A stretch of DNA of 64,000 bases from Pseudomonas nitroreducens (GCF_024170165.1 NZ_JALJXP010000001.1:310001-374000); one strand, 5' to 3'; counted from the first letter of the stretch, positions 9,587 through 21,063 are shown. A program made the numbers and translations. Notes: generated from the sequence alone by a model not told the origin.

Positions 9587-10612
9587 ATGAGGAAAACACT
9601 ACTCGCCCTGCTGCTGCTCGCCGCAGGCGGGGTGGCGCAGGCTGCCGTGCAGCTCAAGGAAGGCCATCCGGATCGCTATACCGTAGTGAAGGGCGACACC
9701 CTCTGGGACATCTCCGGCAAGTTCCTCAGCAAGCCGTGGAAGTGGCCGGAAATCTGGCAGGTGAATCCGCAGATTCAGAATCCGCACCTGATCTATCCGG
9801 GTGACGTGCTGAGCCTCACCTACATCGACGGCCAGCCGCGCCTGATGCTCAATCGCGGTGAGTCGCGCGGGACCATCAAGCTGTCGCCGCGGGTGCGCAG
9901 CACGCCGATCGCCGAGGCAATCCCGACCATCCCGCTGGACAAGATCAACGCCTTCCTGCTGTCCAACCGTATCGTCGACAGCACTGACGAATTCTCCAAT
10001 GCCCCCCATGTGGTCGCTGGCGATCAGGAAAGCGTGATCAGCGGAGCCGGCGACCGCGCCTACGCTCGCGGCAACTCGCTGTCCGAACAGGGCAGCTACG
10101 GCATCTTCCGCCAGGCCAAGGTCTACACCGACCCGCAGACCAACGAAGTCCTGGGCGTCGACGCCATGGATGTCGGCAGCGCCAACGTCACGGCGAAGGA
10201 AAGCGATATCGCTACCCTGAACCTGACCCGCACCACCCAGGAAGTGCGTCCGGGCGACCGCCTGTTCCCCACCGAGGAACGCGCTATCACCTCGACCTTC
10301 ATGCCCAGCGAACCGAGCACACCGATCAAGGGCATCATCATCGACGTGCCGCGCGGCGTGACCCAGATCGGCAAGTACGACGTGGTGACCATCGACAAGG
10401 GCTCTCGCGATGGCCTGGTCGAAGGCAACGTGCTGGCGATCTACAAGCTGGGCGAAACCGTGCGCGACCGCGTCACCGAAGACATGGTGAAGATCCCGGA
10501 CGAGCGCTCGGGCCTGGTGATGATCTTCCGCACCTACAACCGCCTGAGCTACGGGCTGGTGCTGACCGCTACCCGCTCGCTGGAAGTCAACGACCGCGTC
10601 CTGAATCCCTGA
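9587..10612 (+). CDS. LysM-domain exported protein
   Basis: A 341-aa protein with a signal peptide (about residues 1-20, MRKTLLALLLLAAGGVAQA) and one LysM peptidoglycan-binding domain at about 31-80 (YTVVKGDTLWDIS and NPHLIYPGDVLSL). The long remainder lacks a recognised catalytic domain. The ATG at 9587 is chosen because the signal peptide begins there; an upstream in-frame ATG at 9497 would add 30 non-signal-like residues. In Pseudomonas this gene habitually lies between def and dprA. It probably binds the cell wall in the periplasm. Confidence 0.93.
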   Translation: MRKTLLALLLLAAGGVAQAAVQLKEGHPDRYTVVKGDTLWDISGKFLSKPWKWPEIWQVNPQIQNPHLIYPGDVLSLTYIDGQPRLMLNRGESRGTIKLSPRVRSTPIAEAIPTIPLDKINAFLLSNRIVDSTDEFSNAPHVVAGDQESVISGAGDRAYARGNSLSEQGSYGIFRQAKVYTDPQTNEVLGVDAMDVGSANVTAKESDIATLNLTRTTQEVRPGDRLFPTEERAITSTFMPSEPSTPIKGIIIDVPRGVTQIGKYDVVTIDKGSRDGLVEGNVLAIYKLGETVRDRVTEDMVKIPDERSGLVMIFRTYNRLSYGLVLTATRSLEVNDRVLNP

Positions 10613-10630
10613 TCGACGCGTGAGTTGAAG

Positions 10631-10656
10631 AAAACCCCGCTCCGGCGGGGTTTTTT
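10631..10656 (+). terminator. Rho-independent terminator after the LysM gene
   Basis: AAAACCCCGC (10631-10640), loop TCCG, then GCGGGGTTTT (10645-10654) and further T residues. A 10-bp GC-rich stem with T-tract, 18 nt after the stop codon. Confidence 0.9.
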
Positions 10657-10743
10657 GTGGGCGTGATCCGGAAGGGTCCGACAGCGGGGGCGCCAGCTGT
10701 CGCGGCATAGTCCGGGCGTCTTCCCCACGCCAAGGACTGCGCC

Positions 10744-11844
10744 ATGCCTCACTCCCCGTCTCTCTCTCCGTCCGAACTCGAAGCGCGGCTGCGCCTGCAT
10801 GGCCTGCCCGACCTGGGCCCCCGGCGCTTCCGCCGACTGCTGGAGGCCTTCGGCTCGGCTTCCGCCGCCTTGAGCGCGCCGGCGGCTGCCTGGCGCTCGC
10901 TGGGGCTTCCCGCCAGTTGCGCCGAGCCGCGCCGCGATGCCGCCATTCGCGAACAGGCGGCCGAGGCGATGCGCTGGCTGGAGGCACCCGAACATCATCT
11001 GGTCTGCTGGGATGCGTCGGGCTATCCCGCGCTGCTGGAGGAGCTGGATGATGCTCCGCCCATGCTGTTCCTGGCCGGCGATCCGACCCTGCTGGAGCGA
11101 CCCCAGCTGGCGATGGTCGGCAGCCGCCGGGCCAGCAAACCGGGGCTGGACACCGCGCGGGCCTTTGCCCGCAGCCTGGCCGGCGGCGGCTTCGTGATCA
11201 CCAGTGGGCTGGCGCTGGGTATCGATGGTGCGGCCCATGAGGGGGCGCTGGAGGCCAGAGGCAAGACCATCGCAGTGCTGGGTACGGGGCTGGAGCACAT
11301 GTACCCGCGTCGTCACCTCGGGCTGGCACAGCGCATTATCGAGCAAGGGGGAGCGGTGATCTCGGAGCTGCCGCTGAACTGCGCGCCGCATGCTTCGAAC
11401 TTCCCGCGGCGCAACCGCATCATCAGTGGTCTTTCCCTGGGCACCCTGGTGGTGGAAGCCAGCCCCTCCAGCGGCTCGCTGATCACCGCACGGCTGGCCG
11501 CCGAGCAGGGCCGCGAGGTCTATGCGATTCCCGGCTCCATCCATCACCCCGGCGCGCGCGGCTGCCACGAGCTGATCCGCCAGGGCGCGATGCTGGTAGA
11601 GACGGTCGAGCACATCCTCGAAGGATTGCAGGGCTGGACGCAGAGCGTTCCGGCGATGAAACCCTTGCCGGATTTGCCGCCCCACCCGCTGGTCGACCTG
11701 CTGCGCGCTGCCCCGCAAAGCAGTGAGCAACTGGCCTTGCGCAGTGGCCTGGAACTGCCACAGGTGCTGGTGGAGCTTACCGAACTGGAGCTGGACGGAC
11801 GGGTGGCCTGCGAGGCCGGCGTCTGGGTGCATCGTGCCCCCTGA
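10744..11844 (+). CDS. dprA: DNA-processing protein DprA (Smf)
   Basis: A 366-aa cytosolic protein that in naturally competent bacteria protects incoming single-stranded DNA and loads RecA. An extended Rossmann fold contains GSRRAS, SGLALGIDGAAHEGAL, VLGTG and FPRRNRIISGLS. The C-terminal region (about 300-366) is the winged-helix DML1-like domain. It starts about 90 nt after the LysM terminator and precedes tsaC by 41 nt. Confidence 0.97.
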   Translation: MPHSPSLSPSELEARLRLHGLPDLGPRRFRRLLEAFGSASAALSAPAAAWRSLGLPASCAEPRRDAAIREQAAEAMRWLEAPEHHLVCWDASGYPALLEELDDAPPMLFLAGDPTLLERPQLAMVGSRRASKPGLDTARAFARSLAGGGFVITSGLALGIDGAAHEGALEARGKTIAVLGTGLEHMYPRRHLGLAQRIIEQGGAVISELPLNCAPHASNFPRRNRIISGLSLGTLVVEASPSSGSLITARLAAEQGREVYAIPGSIHHPGARGCHELIRQGAMLVETVEHILEGLQGWTQSVPAMKPLPDLPPHPLVDLLRAAPQSSEQLALRSGLELPQVLVELTELELDGRVACEAGVWVHRAP

Positions 11845-11885
11845 GCACGTAAACTGCCGCGCATCGCAGACCCGAGGAGTTCCCG

Positions 11886-12443
11886 ATGTACAGCAACTGG
11901 CGTATCCAGCGCATGGCCCAGGTCGTGCGCGATGGCGGTGTGATCGCTTACCCGACCGAAGCCGTCTGGGGCCTGGGCTGCGACCCGTGGAGCGCCGACG
12001 CCGTGTACCGCCTGCTGGCGATCAAGGCGCGTCCGGTGGAGAAGGGCATGATCGTGGTGGCCGGTGACATCCGCCAGTTCGACTTCCTCCTCGAAGACCT
12101 GCCCGAAGCCTGGCGCGACAAGCTCGCCGCCAGCTGGCCCGGCCCGAACACCTGGCTGGTGCCGCACCAGGGCCGTTTGCCCGAGTGGGTGACCGGCGAG
12201 CACGACACGGTGGCCCTGCGGGTCACCGACCACCCGCTGGTGCGCGAGCTGTGCCGCTTCACCGGCCCGCTGATATCCACCTCCGCCAACCCCGCCGGCC
12301 GCCCGGCCGCGCGTAGTCGCCTGCGCGTGGAACAGTACTTCCGTGGCGAGCTGGATGGCGTGCTCGGTGGCGCCCTGGGCGGACGCCGTAATCCCAGTCT
12401 GATCCGCGACCTGCGCACCGGCGAGACCGTACGGCCTTCATAG
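11886..12443 (+). CDS. tsaC: Threonylcarbamoyl-AMP synthase TsaC (Sua5/YciO/YrdC family)
   Basis: A 185-aa cytosolic enzyme that makes threonylcarbamoyl-AMP from threonine, bicarbonate and ATP, the first step of t6A37 modification of tRNAs reading ANN codons. Diagnostic stretches are [15 protein letters not shown], the IKARP basic patch and STSANPAG. The length fits the short TsaC form rather than the longer Sua5. Downstream of dprA in the same direction; probably co-transcribed with it. Confidence 0.95.
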   Translation: MYSNWRIQRMAQVVRDGGVIAYPTEAVWGLGCDPWSADAVYRLLAIKARPVEKGMIVVAGDIRQFDFLLEDLPEAWRDKLAASWPGPNTWLVPHQGRLPEWVTGEHDTVALRVTDHPLVRELCRFTGPLISTSANPAGRPAARSRLRVEQYFRGELDGVLGGALGGRRNPSLIRDLRTGETVRPS

Positions 12444-12500
12444 ACCGGACACTTCGATGTGATGCGGCTTGCTCCGGACTATCGGCGTACGTCGAACCAG

Positions 12501-12523
12501 TAGGAGCGAGCTTGCTCGCGAAC
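12501..12523 (+). repeat. REP-like palindrome, single copy
   Basis: TAGGAGCGAGCTTGCTCGCG followed by AAC. GCGAGC pairs with GCTCGC. This is the commonest of the palindromes in the window and stands alone between convergent tsaC and qor. Confidence 0.85.
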
Positions 12524-12536
12524 GCTCTTCACCCAG

Positions 12537-14611
<2,075 letters not shown>

Positions 14612-14628
14612 CGTTCGTTCCCGAGGCG

Positions 14629-14698
14629 GTTCGCGAGCAAGCTCGCTCCTACAGGCGGCGCCGATGCAGCTTTTGTAGGAGCGAGCTTGCTCGCGAAC
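14629..14698 (+). repeat. Inverted pair of REP-like palindromes (REPIN-type doublet)
   Basis: A minus-orientation copy (14629-14653, GTTCGCGAGCAAGCTCGCTC then CTACA) and a plus-orientation copy (14674-14698) face each other 20 nt apart between hemF and aroE. Together they can form a long hairpin. The same head-to-head design recurs near 27.0 kb, and in the opposite order near 40.7 kb. Confidence 0.88.
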
Positions 14699-14768
14699 AT
14701 GGCTTGGCACCCAAACCGAAAAGTCGCAATCTCTGCGCCTTCTTGTATTTCACGCTTCAGGATTCTGA

Positions 14769-15590
14769 ATGGACCGCTACTGCGTCTTCGGCAACCCCAT
14801 CGGCCACAGCAAGTCGCCGCAGATCCACCGTCTGTTCGCCGAGCAGACCGGCCAGGCGCTGAGCTACGACACGCGACTGGCGCCGCTGGACGATTTCGCC
14901 GGGAGTGCCCGCGAGTTCTTTGCCGAAGGTCTGGGCGGCAACGTTACCGTACCGTTCAAGGAAGACGCCTATCGTCTGGCCACCGAGCTGAGCGAGCGCG
15001 CGCGCCGGGCTGGCGCGGTGAACACCCTGAAGAAGCTGGACGGCGGTGGGCTGCTGGGCGACAACACCGACGGCGCCGGGCTGACCCGCGACCTCGCGGT
15101 GAACCACGGCGTCGTCCTGCGCGGTGCGCGCATCCTGGTGCTGGGCGCCGGTGGTGCAGTGCGTGGCATCCTCGAACCCTTCCTCGGCCAGCAGCCGGCG
15201 TGCATCGTCATCGCCAACCGCACGGCATCCAAGGCCGAGCAGCTGGCGCAGGAGTTCCAGGACCTGGGCGCGGTGAGCGGCGGTGGTTTCGACCTGCGCG
15301 CCGAGCCCTTCGACCTGATCGTCAACGGCACCTCGGCCTCCCTGGCCGGCGAGCTGCCGCCCATCGACCCGGCACTGATCCAGCCGGGGCACACCGTCTG
15401 CTACGACATGATGTATGGCAAGGACGTGACAGCGTTCAATCGCTGGGCCGCCGAACACGGCGCGGTGCGCTGCATCGACGGGTTGGGCATGCTGGTGGAG
15501 CAGGCGGCGGAAGCCTTCCTGCTGTGGCGCGGCGTGCGCCCGGACTCGGCGCCGGTGCTGGAAGAGCTGCGCCGACAGCTCAAGGGCTGA
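14769..15590 (+). CDS. aroE: Shikimate dehydrogenase (NADP+)
   Basis: A 273-aa enzyme reducing 3-dehydroshikimate to shikimate in aromatic amino-acid synthesis. Substrate-binding S14 and S16 lie in [12 protein letters not shown]. The catalytic pair is K64 ([11 protein letters not shown]) and D101 (DNTDGAG), with N85 in AGAVNTL. The NADP Rossmann motif is [10 protein letters not shown]. It lies downstream of hemF in the same direction but a REP doublet separates them. Confidence 0.97.
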   Translation: MDRYCVFGNPIGHSKSPQIHRLFAEQTGQALSYDTRLAPLDDFAGSAREFFAEGLGGNVTVPFKEDAYRLATELSERARRAGAVNTLKKLDGGGLLGDNTDGAGLTRDLAVNHGVVLRGARILVLGAGGAVRGILEPFLGQQPACIVIANRTASKAEQLAQEFQDLGAVSGGGFDLRAEPFDLIVNGTSASLAGELPPIDPALIQPGHTVCYDMMYGKDVTAFNRWAAEHGAVRCIDGLGMLVEQAAEAFLLWRGVRPDSAPVLEELRRQLKG

Positions 15591-15611
15591 CGATCGCTCC
15601 TACTGGTGCAA

Positions 15612-17174
15612 TCACTGCTCTTCGACCAATAACACCCCACCCTTCCCCATCTGCTTTTCCAACTCCGCGCGCACCCGTGGCCGGGCGTTGCGCAGCACCA
15701 GGCTGCGGCCTTCGCTGGCGAGGCGGCGGGCTTCCTGCTGGAGCATCTGCGCGCCGGCGAAGTCGATGAAGTTCACGTGGTGGGCGTCCAGCACCAGGCG
15801 TTCACCGCGGCTGTGCTGCATCAGTTTCTGCAGGTAGTCGCAGGCGCCGAAGAAGATCGAGCCTTCGATACGCAGCACTTCCTCGTCCTCCTTCTCCCAC
15901 TGCTGCACGCGCGGCTGCGAGGTGCGCTTGAGGTAGAAGAACAGCGAGGCCAGCACGCCGGCATAGATGGCGTTCTGCAGCGGCAGCAGCAGGGTGGCGG
16001 CCAGGGTCAGCAGCATCACCAGGGATTCCGCGCGGCTGCCTTTCCACAGCGCGCGCAGGGCCGGGCGATCGACCAGGTTCCAGCAGATCAGCAGGATGCC
16101 GGCAGCCATGGCCGGCAGCGGGATGTGGGTGATCAGCCCGGCGCCGGCCACCGCCAGCAGTGCGACCCACATTGCCGAGAAAACCCCGGCCAGCGGCGTA
16201 CGCGCGCCGGCATCCTGGTTCAGCCCGGAACGGGTGAAGGAGCCGGCGGACAGGGTGCCGGACAGCCACGGCCCGATCAGGTTGGACAACCCCTGCGCGC
16301 GCACTTCCTGGTTGGCGTCCAGCGCCTGGTGCGAGCGCGCCGCCAGGGCGCGGGCGATGGACAGGCTGGTGACCAGCCCAAGCATGCCGCAGGCGACGGC
16401 GGCGGGGAGCAGCTGGGCGATGTCGGACAGGTCGAACGACAATGCGCTGAACGGTGGCAGCGCGCTGCGGAAGGCGGCCACCCTTGCCACCTCGGTGAAG
16501 GTCGTCGGCATCGCCCAGACCAGCGCGCTGGCACCGAACAGGCCGACCAGCAGTGCCGGCCCGCGTCGCCACAGACGTTTCACGATCAGGCTCAGCGCCA
16601 GACTGAACAGCCCCACCAGCAGCGACGGCCCGTGGAACTGCGGCAGCTTCCACCAGAGCGCGGCGGCGCTGGTCAGCGCCGTGCCTTGCCCTTCTGCGCT
16701 GATACCGAGCAGATAGGGCAACTGGCCGATCACGATCACCAGCGCGGCGCCGCAGGTGAAGCCGAGCAGCACCGAATGCGAGACGAAGTTCACCAGCACG
16801 CCGAAGCGCAACATGCCCAGCAACCACTGGAACAGCCCGGCGAGGAAGGTCAGCAGCAGGGCGTACTGGATGAACGGCGCGCTGCCCGGCGGCGCCAGCG
16901 GGGCGATGGCGGTGAACAGCACCACCGAGATCGCCGCCGTCGGCCCGCCGACCATGTGCCTGGACGAACCCCACAGGCAGGCGATCAGCACCGGCAGCAT
17001 CGCCGCGTAGAGCCCGTATTCCGCTGGCAGTCCGGCGATCAGCGCGTAGGCCATGGATTGCGGCAGGGCGAGCACCGCGCCGGAAAGGCCCACACCCAGG
17101 TCACGGCGCAGGTCGCGCCCGCTGACCTGGGGCAGCCAGGCGAGGAACGGCAGCAGGCGGATCAGACGGTGCAT
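15612..17174 (-). CDS. SulP-family anion transporter with STAS domain
   Basis: A 520-aa inner-membrane protein. The SulP core holds about 12 membrane segments and includes ALPQSMAYALIAGLPAEYGLY and SRHMVGGPTAAISVVLF; the cytosolic STAS domain occupies about 430-515 (LVLDAHHVNFIDFAGAQML). SulP proteins move sulfate and other anions. It is last in a minus-strand set betC-choX-sulP, only 7 nt after choX, so it may export or import the sulfate released by choline sulfatase, or carry choline-O-sulfate itself. The latter is my inference from context. Confidence 0.9.
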   Translation of the reverse strand: MHRLIRLLPFLAWLPQVSGRDLRRDLGVGLSGAVLALPQSMAYALIAGLPAEYGLYAAMLPVLIACLWGSSRHMVGGPTAAISVVLFTAIAPLAPPGSAPFIQYALLLTFLAGLFQWLLGMLRFGVLVNFVSHSVLLGFTCGAALVIVIGQLPYLLGISAEGQGTALTSAAALWWKLPQFHGPSLLVGLFSLALSLIVKRLWRRGPALLVGLFGASALVWAMPTTFTEVARVAAFRSALPPFSALSFDLSDIAQLLPAAVACGMLGLVTSLSIARALAARSHQALDANQEVRAQGLSNLIGPWLSGTLSAGSFTRSGLNQDAGARTPLAGVFSAMWVALLAVAGAGLITHIPLPAMAAGILLICWNLVDRPALRALWKGSRAESLVMLLTLAATLLLPLQNAIYAGVLASLFFYLKRTSQPRVQQWEKEDEEVLRIEGSIFFGACDYLQKLMQHSRGERLVLDAHHVNFIDFAGAQMLQQEARRLASEGRSLVLRNARPRVRAELEKQMGKGGVLLVEEQ

Positions 17175-17181
17175 CTACGGC

Positions 17182-18120
17182 CTACAGCCTGGCCTTCACG
17201 GCGGCCAGCGCGTCGCCGCCGTCGCGGGTCTTCACGCCTTGCAGCCAGGTGTCGAGGCTCTGCGGGTTGGCTTTGATCCAGGCCTTTACCGCGTCGGGGT
17301 TCTTCACGTTCTTCTCCAGTACTTCGGACATGATGGCGTTCTCCATCTTCAGGTCGAAGGACAGGTTGGCCAGCAGCTTGCCGCTGTTCGGGCACTGTTC
17401 GGCGTAGCCGTTGCGGGTCACGGTGAACACGCTGCCGGTGCTGCCGAAATACTTCTCGCCGCCGGTGAGGTACTTCATGTCGACCTTCACGTTCATCGGG
17501 TGCGGCGTCCAGCCGAGGAACACCACCCAGCGCTTGCGCTTCACCGCGCGGCCGACCTCGGCGAGCATCGCCTGTTCGCTGGACTCCACCAGCTTCCAGT
17601 CGCCCAGGCCGAACTCGTTACCCGTGATCATCTTCTGGATCGACTGGTTGGCCGGCGCGCCGGAACCGATGCCGTAGACCTTCCTGTTGAACTGGTCGGC
17701 GTGCTTGTTCAGGTCGTCGAAGGTCTTCACCCCGGCGTTCCACACGTAGGTCGGCACGGCCAGGGTGAACTCGGTGCCCTGCAGGTTCTTCGCCAGCTGG
17801 GTGACCTGCTTGCTGGCGATGAACTGATCGTAGAAGCCCTGCTGCGCCGGCATCCAGTTGCCGAGGAAGGCGTCCACCTGGCCGTCGCGCAGGCCGCCGT
17901 AGGTGATGGGCACCGACAGGGTGTCGATCTTCACCTTGTAGCCGAGGCCGTCGAGGAGGAAGGCGGCGATGCCGTTGGTGACGGCGATATCGGTCCAGCC
18001 CGGATCGGCCAATTTCACCGTACTGCAGGCTTCATCTTCGGCCCAGGCCAGCGGGCCGCTCAGCGCCAGTGCGCCGGCCAGCAATAGTGCGGATGCTCTT
18101 CTTACGGTGAACTTGGTCAT
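17182..18120 (-). CDS. choX: Choline-type ABC transporter periplasmic binding protein (ChoX-like)
   Basis: A 312-aa protein with a clear signal peptide (about 1-27, ending PLAWA). It belongs to the glycine betaine/choline-binding OpuAC family; conserved blocks are VKLADPGWTDIAVTNGIA, GLRDGQVDAFLGNWMP and VVFLGWTPHPMN, whose aromatic residues form the quaternary-ammonium box. No permease or ATPase gene is nearby, so it must share a Cho/Bet transporter encoded elsewhere. It lies 30 nt after betC and 7 nt before the SulP gene, which implies a role in choline or choline-O-sulfate uptake. Confidence 0.88.
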   Translation of the reverse strand: MTKFTVRRASALLLAGALALSGPLAWAEDEACSTVKLADPGWTDIAVTNGIAAFLLDGLGYKVKIDTLSVPITYGGLRDGQVDAFLGNWMPAQQGFYDQFIASKQVTQLAKNLQGTEFTLAVPTYVWNAGVKTFDDLNKHADQFNRKVYGIGSGAPANQSIQKMITGNEFGLGDWKLVESSEQAMLAEVGRAVKRKRWVVFLGWTPHPMNVKVDMKYLTGGEKYFGSTGSVFTVTRNGYAEQCPNSGKLLANLSFDLKMENAIMSEVLEKNVKNPDAVKAWIKANPQSLDTWLQGVKTRDGGDALAAVKARL

Positions 18121-18150
18121 GCTCCCTTCCCCTTCGGCTTGTTGTGGTTG

Positions 18151-19668
18151 TTATTTCGGTTGTGGATAGCGGGCGCGGCGCTCCAGATCGTCGAGGTCGA
18201 TGTGGTTGCGCATGTACTGCTGGCTGGCGTCGACCAGGGGCTGGTGGTCCCAGCTTTTCAGCGCGCCATGGGTCAGTGCCTCGGCCACCAGCCGGCGGCG
18301 GCGCTGGCTGGCCAGTACCTGCCTGGTTATAGCCGGGACGTCCCAGCGTGCGCGGGCTTCACCCAGCAGGTCGCGTACCAGGTTGGCGTGGACCGGCGAA
18401 TCCATGAGGTTCTGCAGCTCGCGCGGGTCGTTGGCGACGTCGAAAAGCAGGCACGGGTCCTGCTCGGAGTAGATGAACTTGAAGTCGCCGCGGCGGATCA
18501 TCATCAGCGGGCTGACGGTGCCTTCGGCGGTGTATTCGCCAATCACTTCGTCGTGCCCGCCAGTGCCTTGCAGGTGCGGCAGCAGTGAGCGTCCGTCGAG
18601 GTCGACGCCGGGTTCGACCTGCCCGCCGGCCAGCTCGACGAGGGTCGGCAGCAGGTCGACGGTGGACACCGACTGGCTGACCCGATGCGGTGCGAAACGC
18701 TTGGGCGCATGCACCAGCAGCGGCACGCGGGCGGCCATCTCGAACCAGTGCATCTTGTACCAGAGGCCGCGCTCGCCAAGCATGTCGCCGTGGTCGCCGG
18801 AGAACACGATCAGGGTGTCCTCGGAAAGGCCGCACTCCTCCAGGGTGCGCAGCAGCGCGCCGATCTGCGCATCCACATAGCTGCACGCACCGAAGTAGGC
18901 GCGGCGGGCGGCGCGGACCTTTTCCTCGGGCATCTCCTGGCCCCACAGGTCGATCACCTTGAGCAGGCGCTGGGAGTGCGGGTCCTGCTCGTCCTGGGCG
19001 ATCTCTACCGAGGGCAGCGGGATGTCCTCGTCGCGGTACAGGTCCCAGTACTCGCGCGGGATGGTGTAGGGGTCGTGCGGATGGGTCATGGACACGGTGA
19101 GGCAGAACGGCTGCTCGGGGTGCTCGCGCACGTGGTCGTAGAGGTACTGGCGCGCCTTGAACACCACCTCCTCGTCGAAGTCGAGCTGGTTGGTGCGCAC
19201 GCACGGGCCGGCCTGCAGCACCGAGGACATGTTGTGGTACCAGCTCGGGCGCACGTCCGGCTCGTCCCAGTTCACCGCCCAGCCGTAGTCGGCGGGGTAG
19301 ATGTCGCTGGTCAGGCGCTCCTCGTAGCCGTGCAGCTGGTCCGGGCCGCAGAAGTGCATCTTGCCCGACAGCGCGGTGCGGTAGCCCAGGCGGCGCAGGT
19401 AGTGCGCGTAGGTGGGAATGTCGGCGGCAAAGTCGGCGGCGTTGTCCCAGGCGCCGATCTTCGTCGGCAGCTGGCCGCTCACCAGGGTGAAGCGCGAAGG
19501 GGCGCAGAGCGGGCTGTTGCAGTAGGCCGAGTCGAACACCACGCCTTCGCTGGCGAGGCGCGAGAGATTGGGCAGCTTGATCGGCGAGTTTTTGTCGTGG
19601 AAGGGCAGGAGTGGCGCGGCCATCTGGTCGGCCATGATGAAGAGGATGTTCGGGCGCTGGCGCTTCAT
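18151..19668 (-). CDS. betC: Choline-sulfatase
   Basis: A 505-aa type I sulfatase that hydrolyses choline-O-sulfate to choline and sulfate, feeding glycine betaine synthesis and sulfur supply. C55 in PLCAPSR is the cysteine converted to formylglycine (CxPSR signature). D14 and later SGDHGDMLGERGLWYK contribute metal ligands. The C-terminal choline-sulfatase domain is present, and length matches the Sinorhizobium enzyme. It lacks a signal peptide, so it is cytoplasmic and needs an importer. Divergent from its LysR regulator over 141 nt; first gene of betC-choX-sulP. Confidence 0.96.
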   Translation of the reverse strand: MKRQRPNILFIMADQMAAPLLPFHDKNSPIKLPNLSRLASEGVVFDSAYCNSPLCAPSRFTLVSGQLPTKIGAWDNAADFAADIPTYAHYLRRLGYRTALSGKMHFCGPDQLHGYEERLTSDIYPADYGWAVNWDEPDVRPSWYHNMSSVLQAGPCVRTNQLDFDEEVVFKARQYLYDHVREHPEQPFCLTVSMTHPHDPYTIPREYWDLYRDEDIPLPSVEIAQDEQDPHSQRLLKVIDLWGQEMPEEKVRAARRAYFGACSYVDAQIGALLRTLEECGLSEDTLIVFSGDHGDMLGERGLWYKMHWFEMAARVPLLVHAPKRFAPHRVSQSVSTVDLLPTLVELAGGQVEPGVDLDGRSLLPHLQGTGGHDEVIGEYTAEGTVSPLMMIRRGDFKFIYSEQDPCLLFDVANDPRELQNLMDSPVHANLVRDLLGEARARWDVPAITRQVLASQRRRRLVAEALTHGALKSWDHQPLVDASQQYMRNHIDLDDLERRARYPQPK

Positions 19669-19809
19669 GGCGTTGGGCTTATCCTGTGGGCGCTGTTATG
19701 GGATGCTGTGGCGAAATGACGCTGGAATGAGTCTGTTTCCTGCTGGATAGGGGGTAAAGCGCATGGCGCAACATGATTCGGATAACGCTGACTTATGTGA
19801 GAGCGAGCC

Positions 19810-20706
19810 ATGAGCGTGCCGCTGGAGTTGCTGCGCGTATTCGAATCCGCTGCCCGCCTGCTCAGCTTCACCGCCGCTGCCGGCGAGCTCGGCACCACCC
19901 AGCCGGCGGTCAGCCAGCAGATCAAGCGCCTGGAGAAACTCCTCGCCGTGCGCCTGTTCGACCGCATCCACCGGGGCATCGCCCTCACCGAGAGTGGACA
20001 GGTGCTGCAGCAGCACGTTCAGGCCGGGTTGGAGAGCATCGACGCCGGCATCGCCGCGGTCACCGCGCAACATCCCCATGAGGTGCTGCAGGTCGCCACC
20101 GACTTCGCCTTCGCCGCCTACTGGCTGATGCCGCGCCTGCCGCGCTTCCGCCAGGCGCACCCGGAGCTGGACGTCGGCCTGATCAGCAGCGACCGCAGCC
20201 CGATTGCCCTGCGCAGCGACATCGACGTGGCCATCGCCTTCGGCGACGGGCGCTTCAAGCACGGTGAGGCGCTGCGCCTGTTCAGCGAGGAAGTCTTCCC
20301 GGTGTGCAGCCCGCGCCTGCTCGAAGGCCGCGAGCCGCCGCTGTCGCCCCAGACGCTCACCGAGCTGCCCTTGCTGCACCTCAAGCCCGAGGCCTCCAGC
20401 CGCTGGTTCGACTGGGGTGGCGTCTACCGCGCGCTGGGTATCGAGGGTACGCCGGCGCCGGCTGGCCTGCGTTTCGACAACTACACCCTGCTGGTGCAGG
20501 CGGCCATCGCCGGGCAGGGCGTGGCCATCGGCTGGCGGCATCTGGTCGACGAACTGCTGGAACAGGGGTTACTGTGCCGGCCCATCGCCGCATCGCTGCA
20601 ATCGCGTTTCGGCTATTACGCCGTGCTGCCCGAGCGCAAACGGCGGATGCGCCTGGTGCAGCGATTCGTCGACTGGTTGCAGGCGGAACTGGAGCAGGAC
20701 CGATGA
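19810..20706 (+). CDS. LysR-family regulator of choline-sulfate use
   Basis: A 298-aa LysR protein. The winged HTH is at about 5-65 (FTAAAGELGTTQPAVSQQIKRLEK) and the effector-binding domain follows. Divergent placement with betC matches the family known as choline sulfate-utilisation transcription factors, so it probably activates betC-choX-sulP in response to choline-O-sulfate or choline. Its TGA overlaps the start of the next gene by 4 nt, an unusual coupling for a regulator of this family. Confidence 0.92.
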   Translation: MSVPLELLRVFESAARLLSFTAAAGELGTTQPAVSQQIKRLEKLLAVRLFDRIHRGIALTESGQVLQQHVQAGLESIDAGIAAVTAQHPHEVLQVATDFAFAAYWLMPRLPRFRQAHPELDVGLISSDRSPIALRSDIDVAIAFGDGRFKHGEALRLFSEEVFPVCSPRLLEGREPPLSPQTLTELPLLHLKPEASSRWFDWGGVYRALGIEGTPAPAGLRFDNYTLLVQAAIAGQGVAIGWRHLVDELLEQGLLCRPIAASLQSRFGYYAVLPERKRRMRLVQRFVDWLQAELEQDR

Positions 20707-21035
20707 GTGAGATTCAGGACTTCCACGCCCATGTCTATTTCGACGCCGGCAGCATCGAGCGCGCTCGCGCGTTGTGCGAGGAGGCGTCGCGGCGCTTCGG
20801 TGCGAAAATGGGCCGCGTCCACGAACGGCCGGTCGGCCCGCATCCGGACTGGAGCTGCCAGCTGGCCTTCGACAACGCCACCTTCGCCACCCTGGTGCCC
20901 TGGCTGGCGCTGAACCGTGACGGGCTGGTGATCTTCGTCCACCCCAACACCGGCAACGACCTGCGCGACCACCGCGACTACGCCCTGTGGATGGGCGAAG
21001 TGCGGCCGCTGGACCTCTCGCAGTTCACGAGCTGA
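20703..21035 (+). CDS. DOPA 4,5-dioxygenase family protein
   Basis: A 110-aa single-domain protein of the PF08883 family, named for fungal and plant-type DOPA 4,5-dioxygenases. Metal-binding-type histidines appear in DFHAHVYFD and in HPDWSCQL and IFVHPNTGND. The start ATG overlaps the LysR stop (ATGA), so translation is coupled to the regulator. The physiological substrate in bacteria is not established; the link to choline sulfate is positional only. Confidence 0.85.
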   Translation: MSEIQDFHAHVYFDAGSIERARALCEEASRRFGAKMGRVHERPVGPHPDWSCQLAFDNATFATLVPWLALNRDGLVIFVHPNTGNDLRDHRDYALWMGEVRPLDLSQFTS

Positions 21036-21044
21036 CACTTTTTT

Positions 21045-21063
21045 GCATTCGATAATAATTCTC
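21045..21063 (+). promoter_or_regulatory. Candidate Fur box before the ECF sigma gene
   Basis: GCATTCGATAATAATTCTC matches the 19-bp Fur consensus at 12 of 19 positions by my count, with an intact GATAAT hexamer, and CGATAATAATTCTCG is itself a near-palindrome. It lies 76 nt upstream of the sigma-factor ATG. Iron repression of this cassette is expected for the family. Confidence 0.6.
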
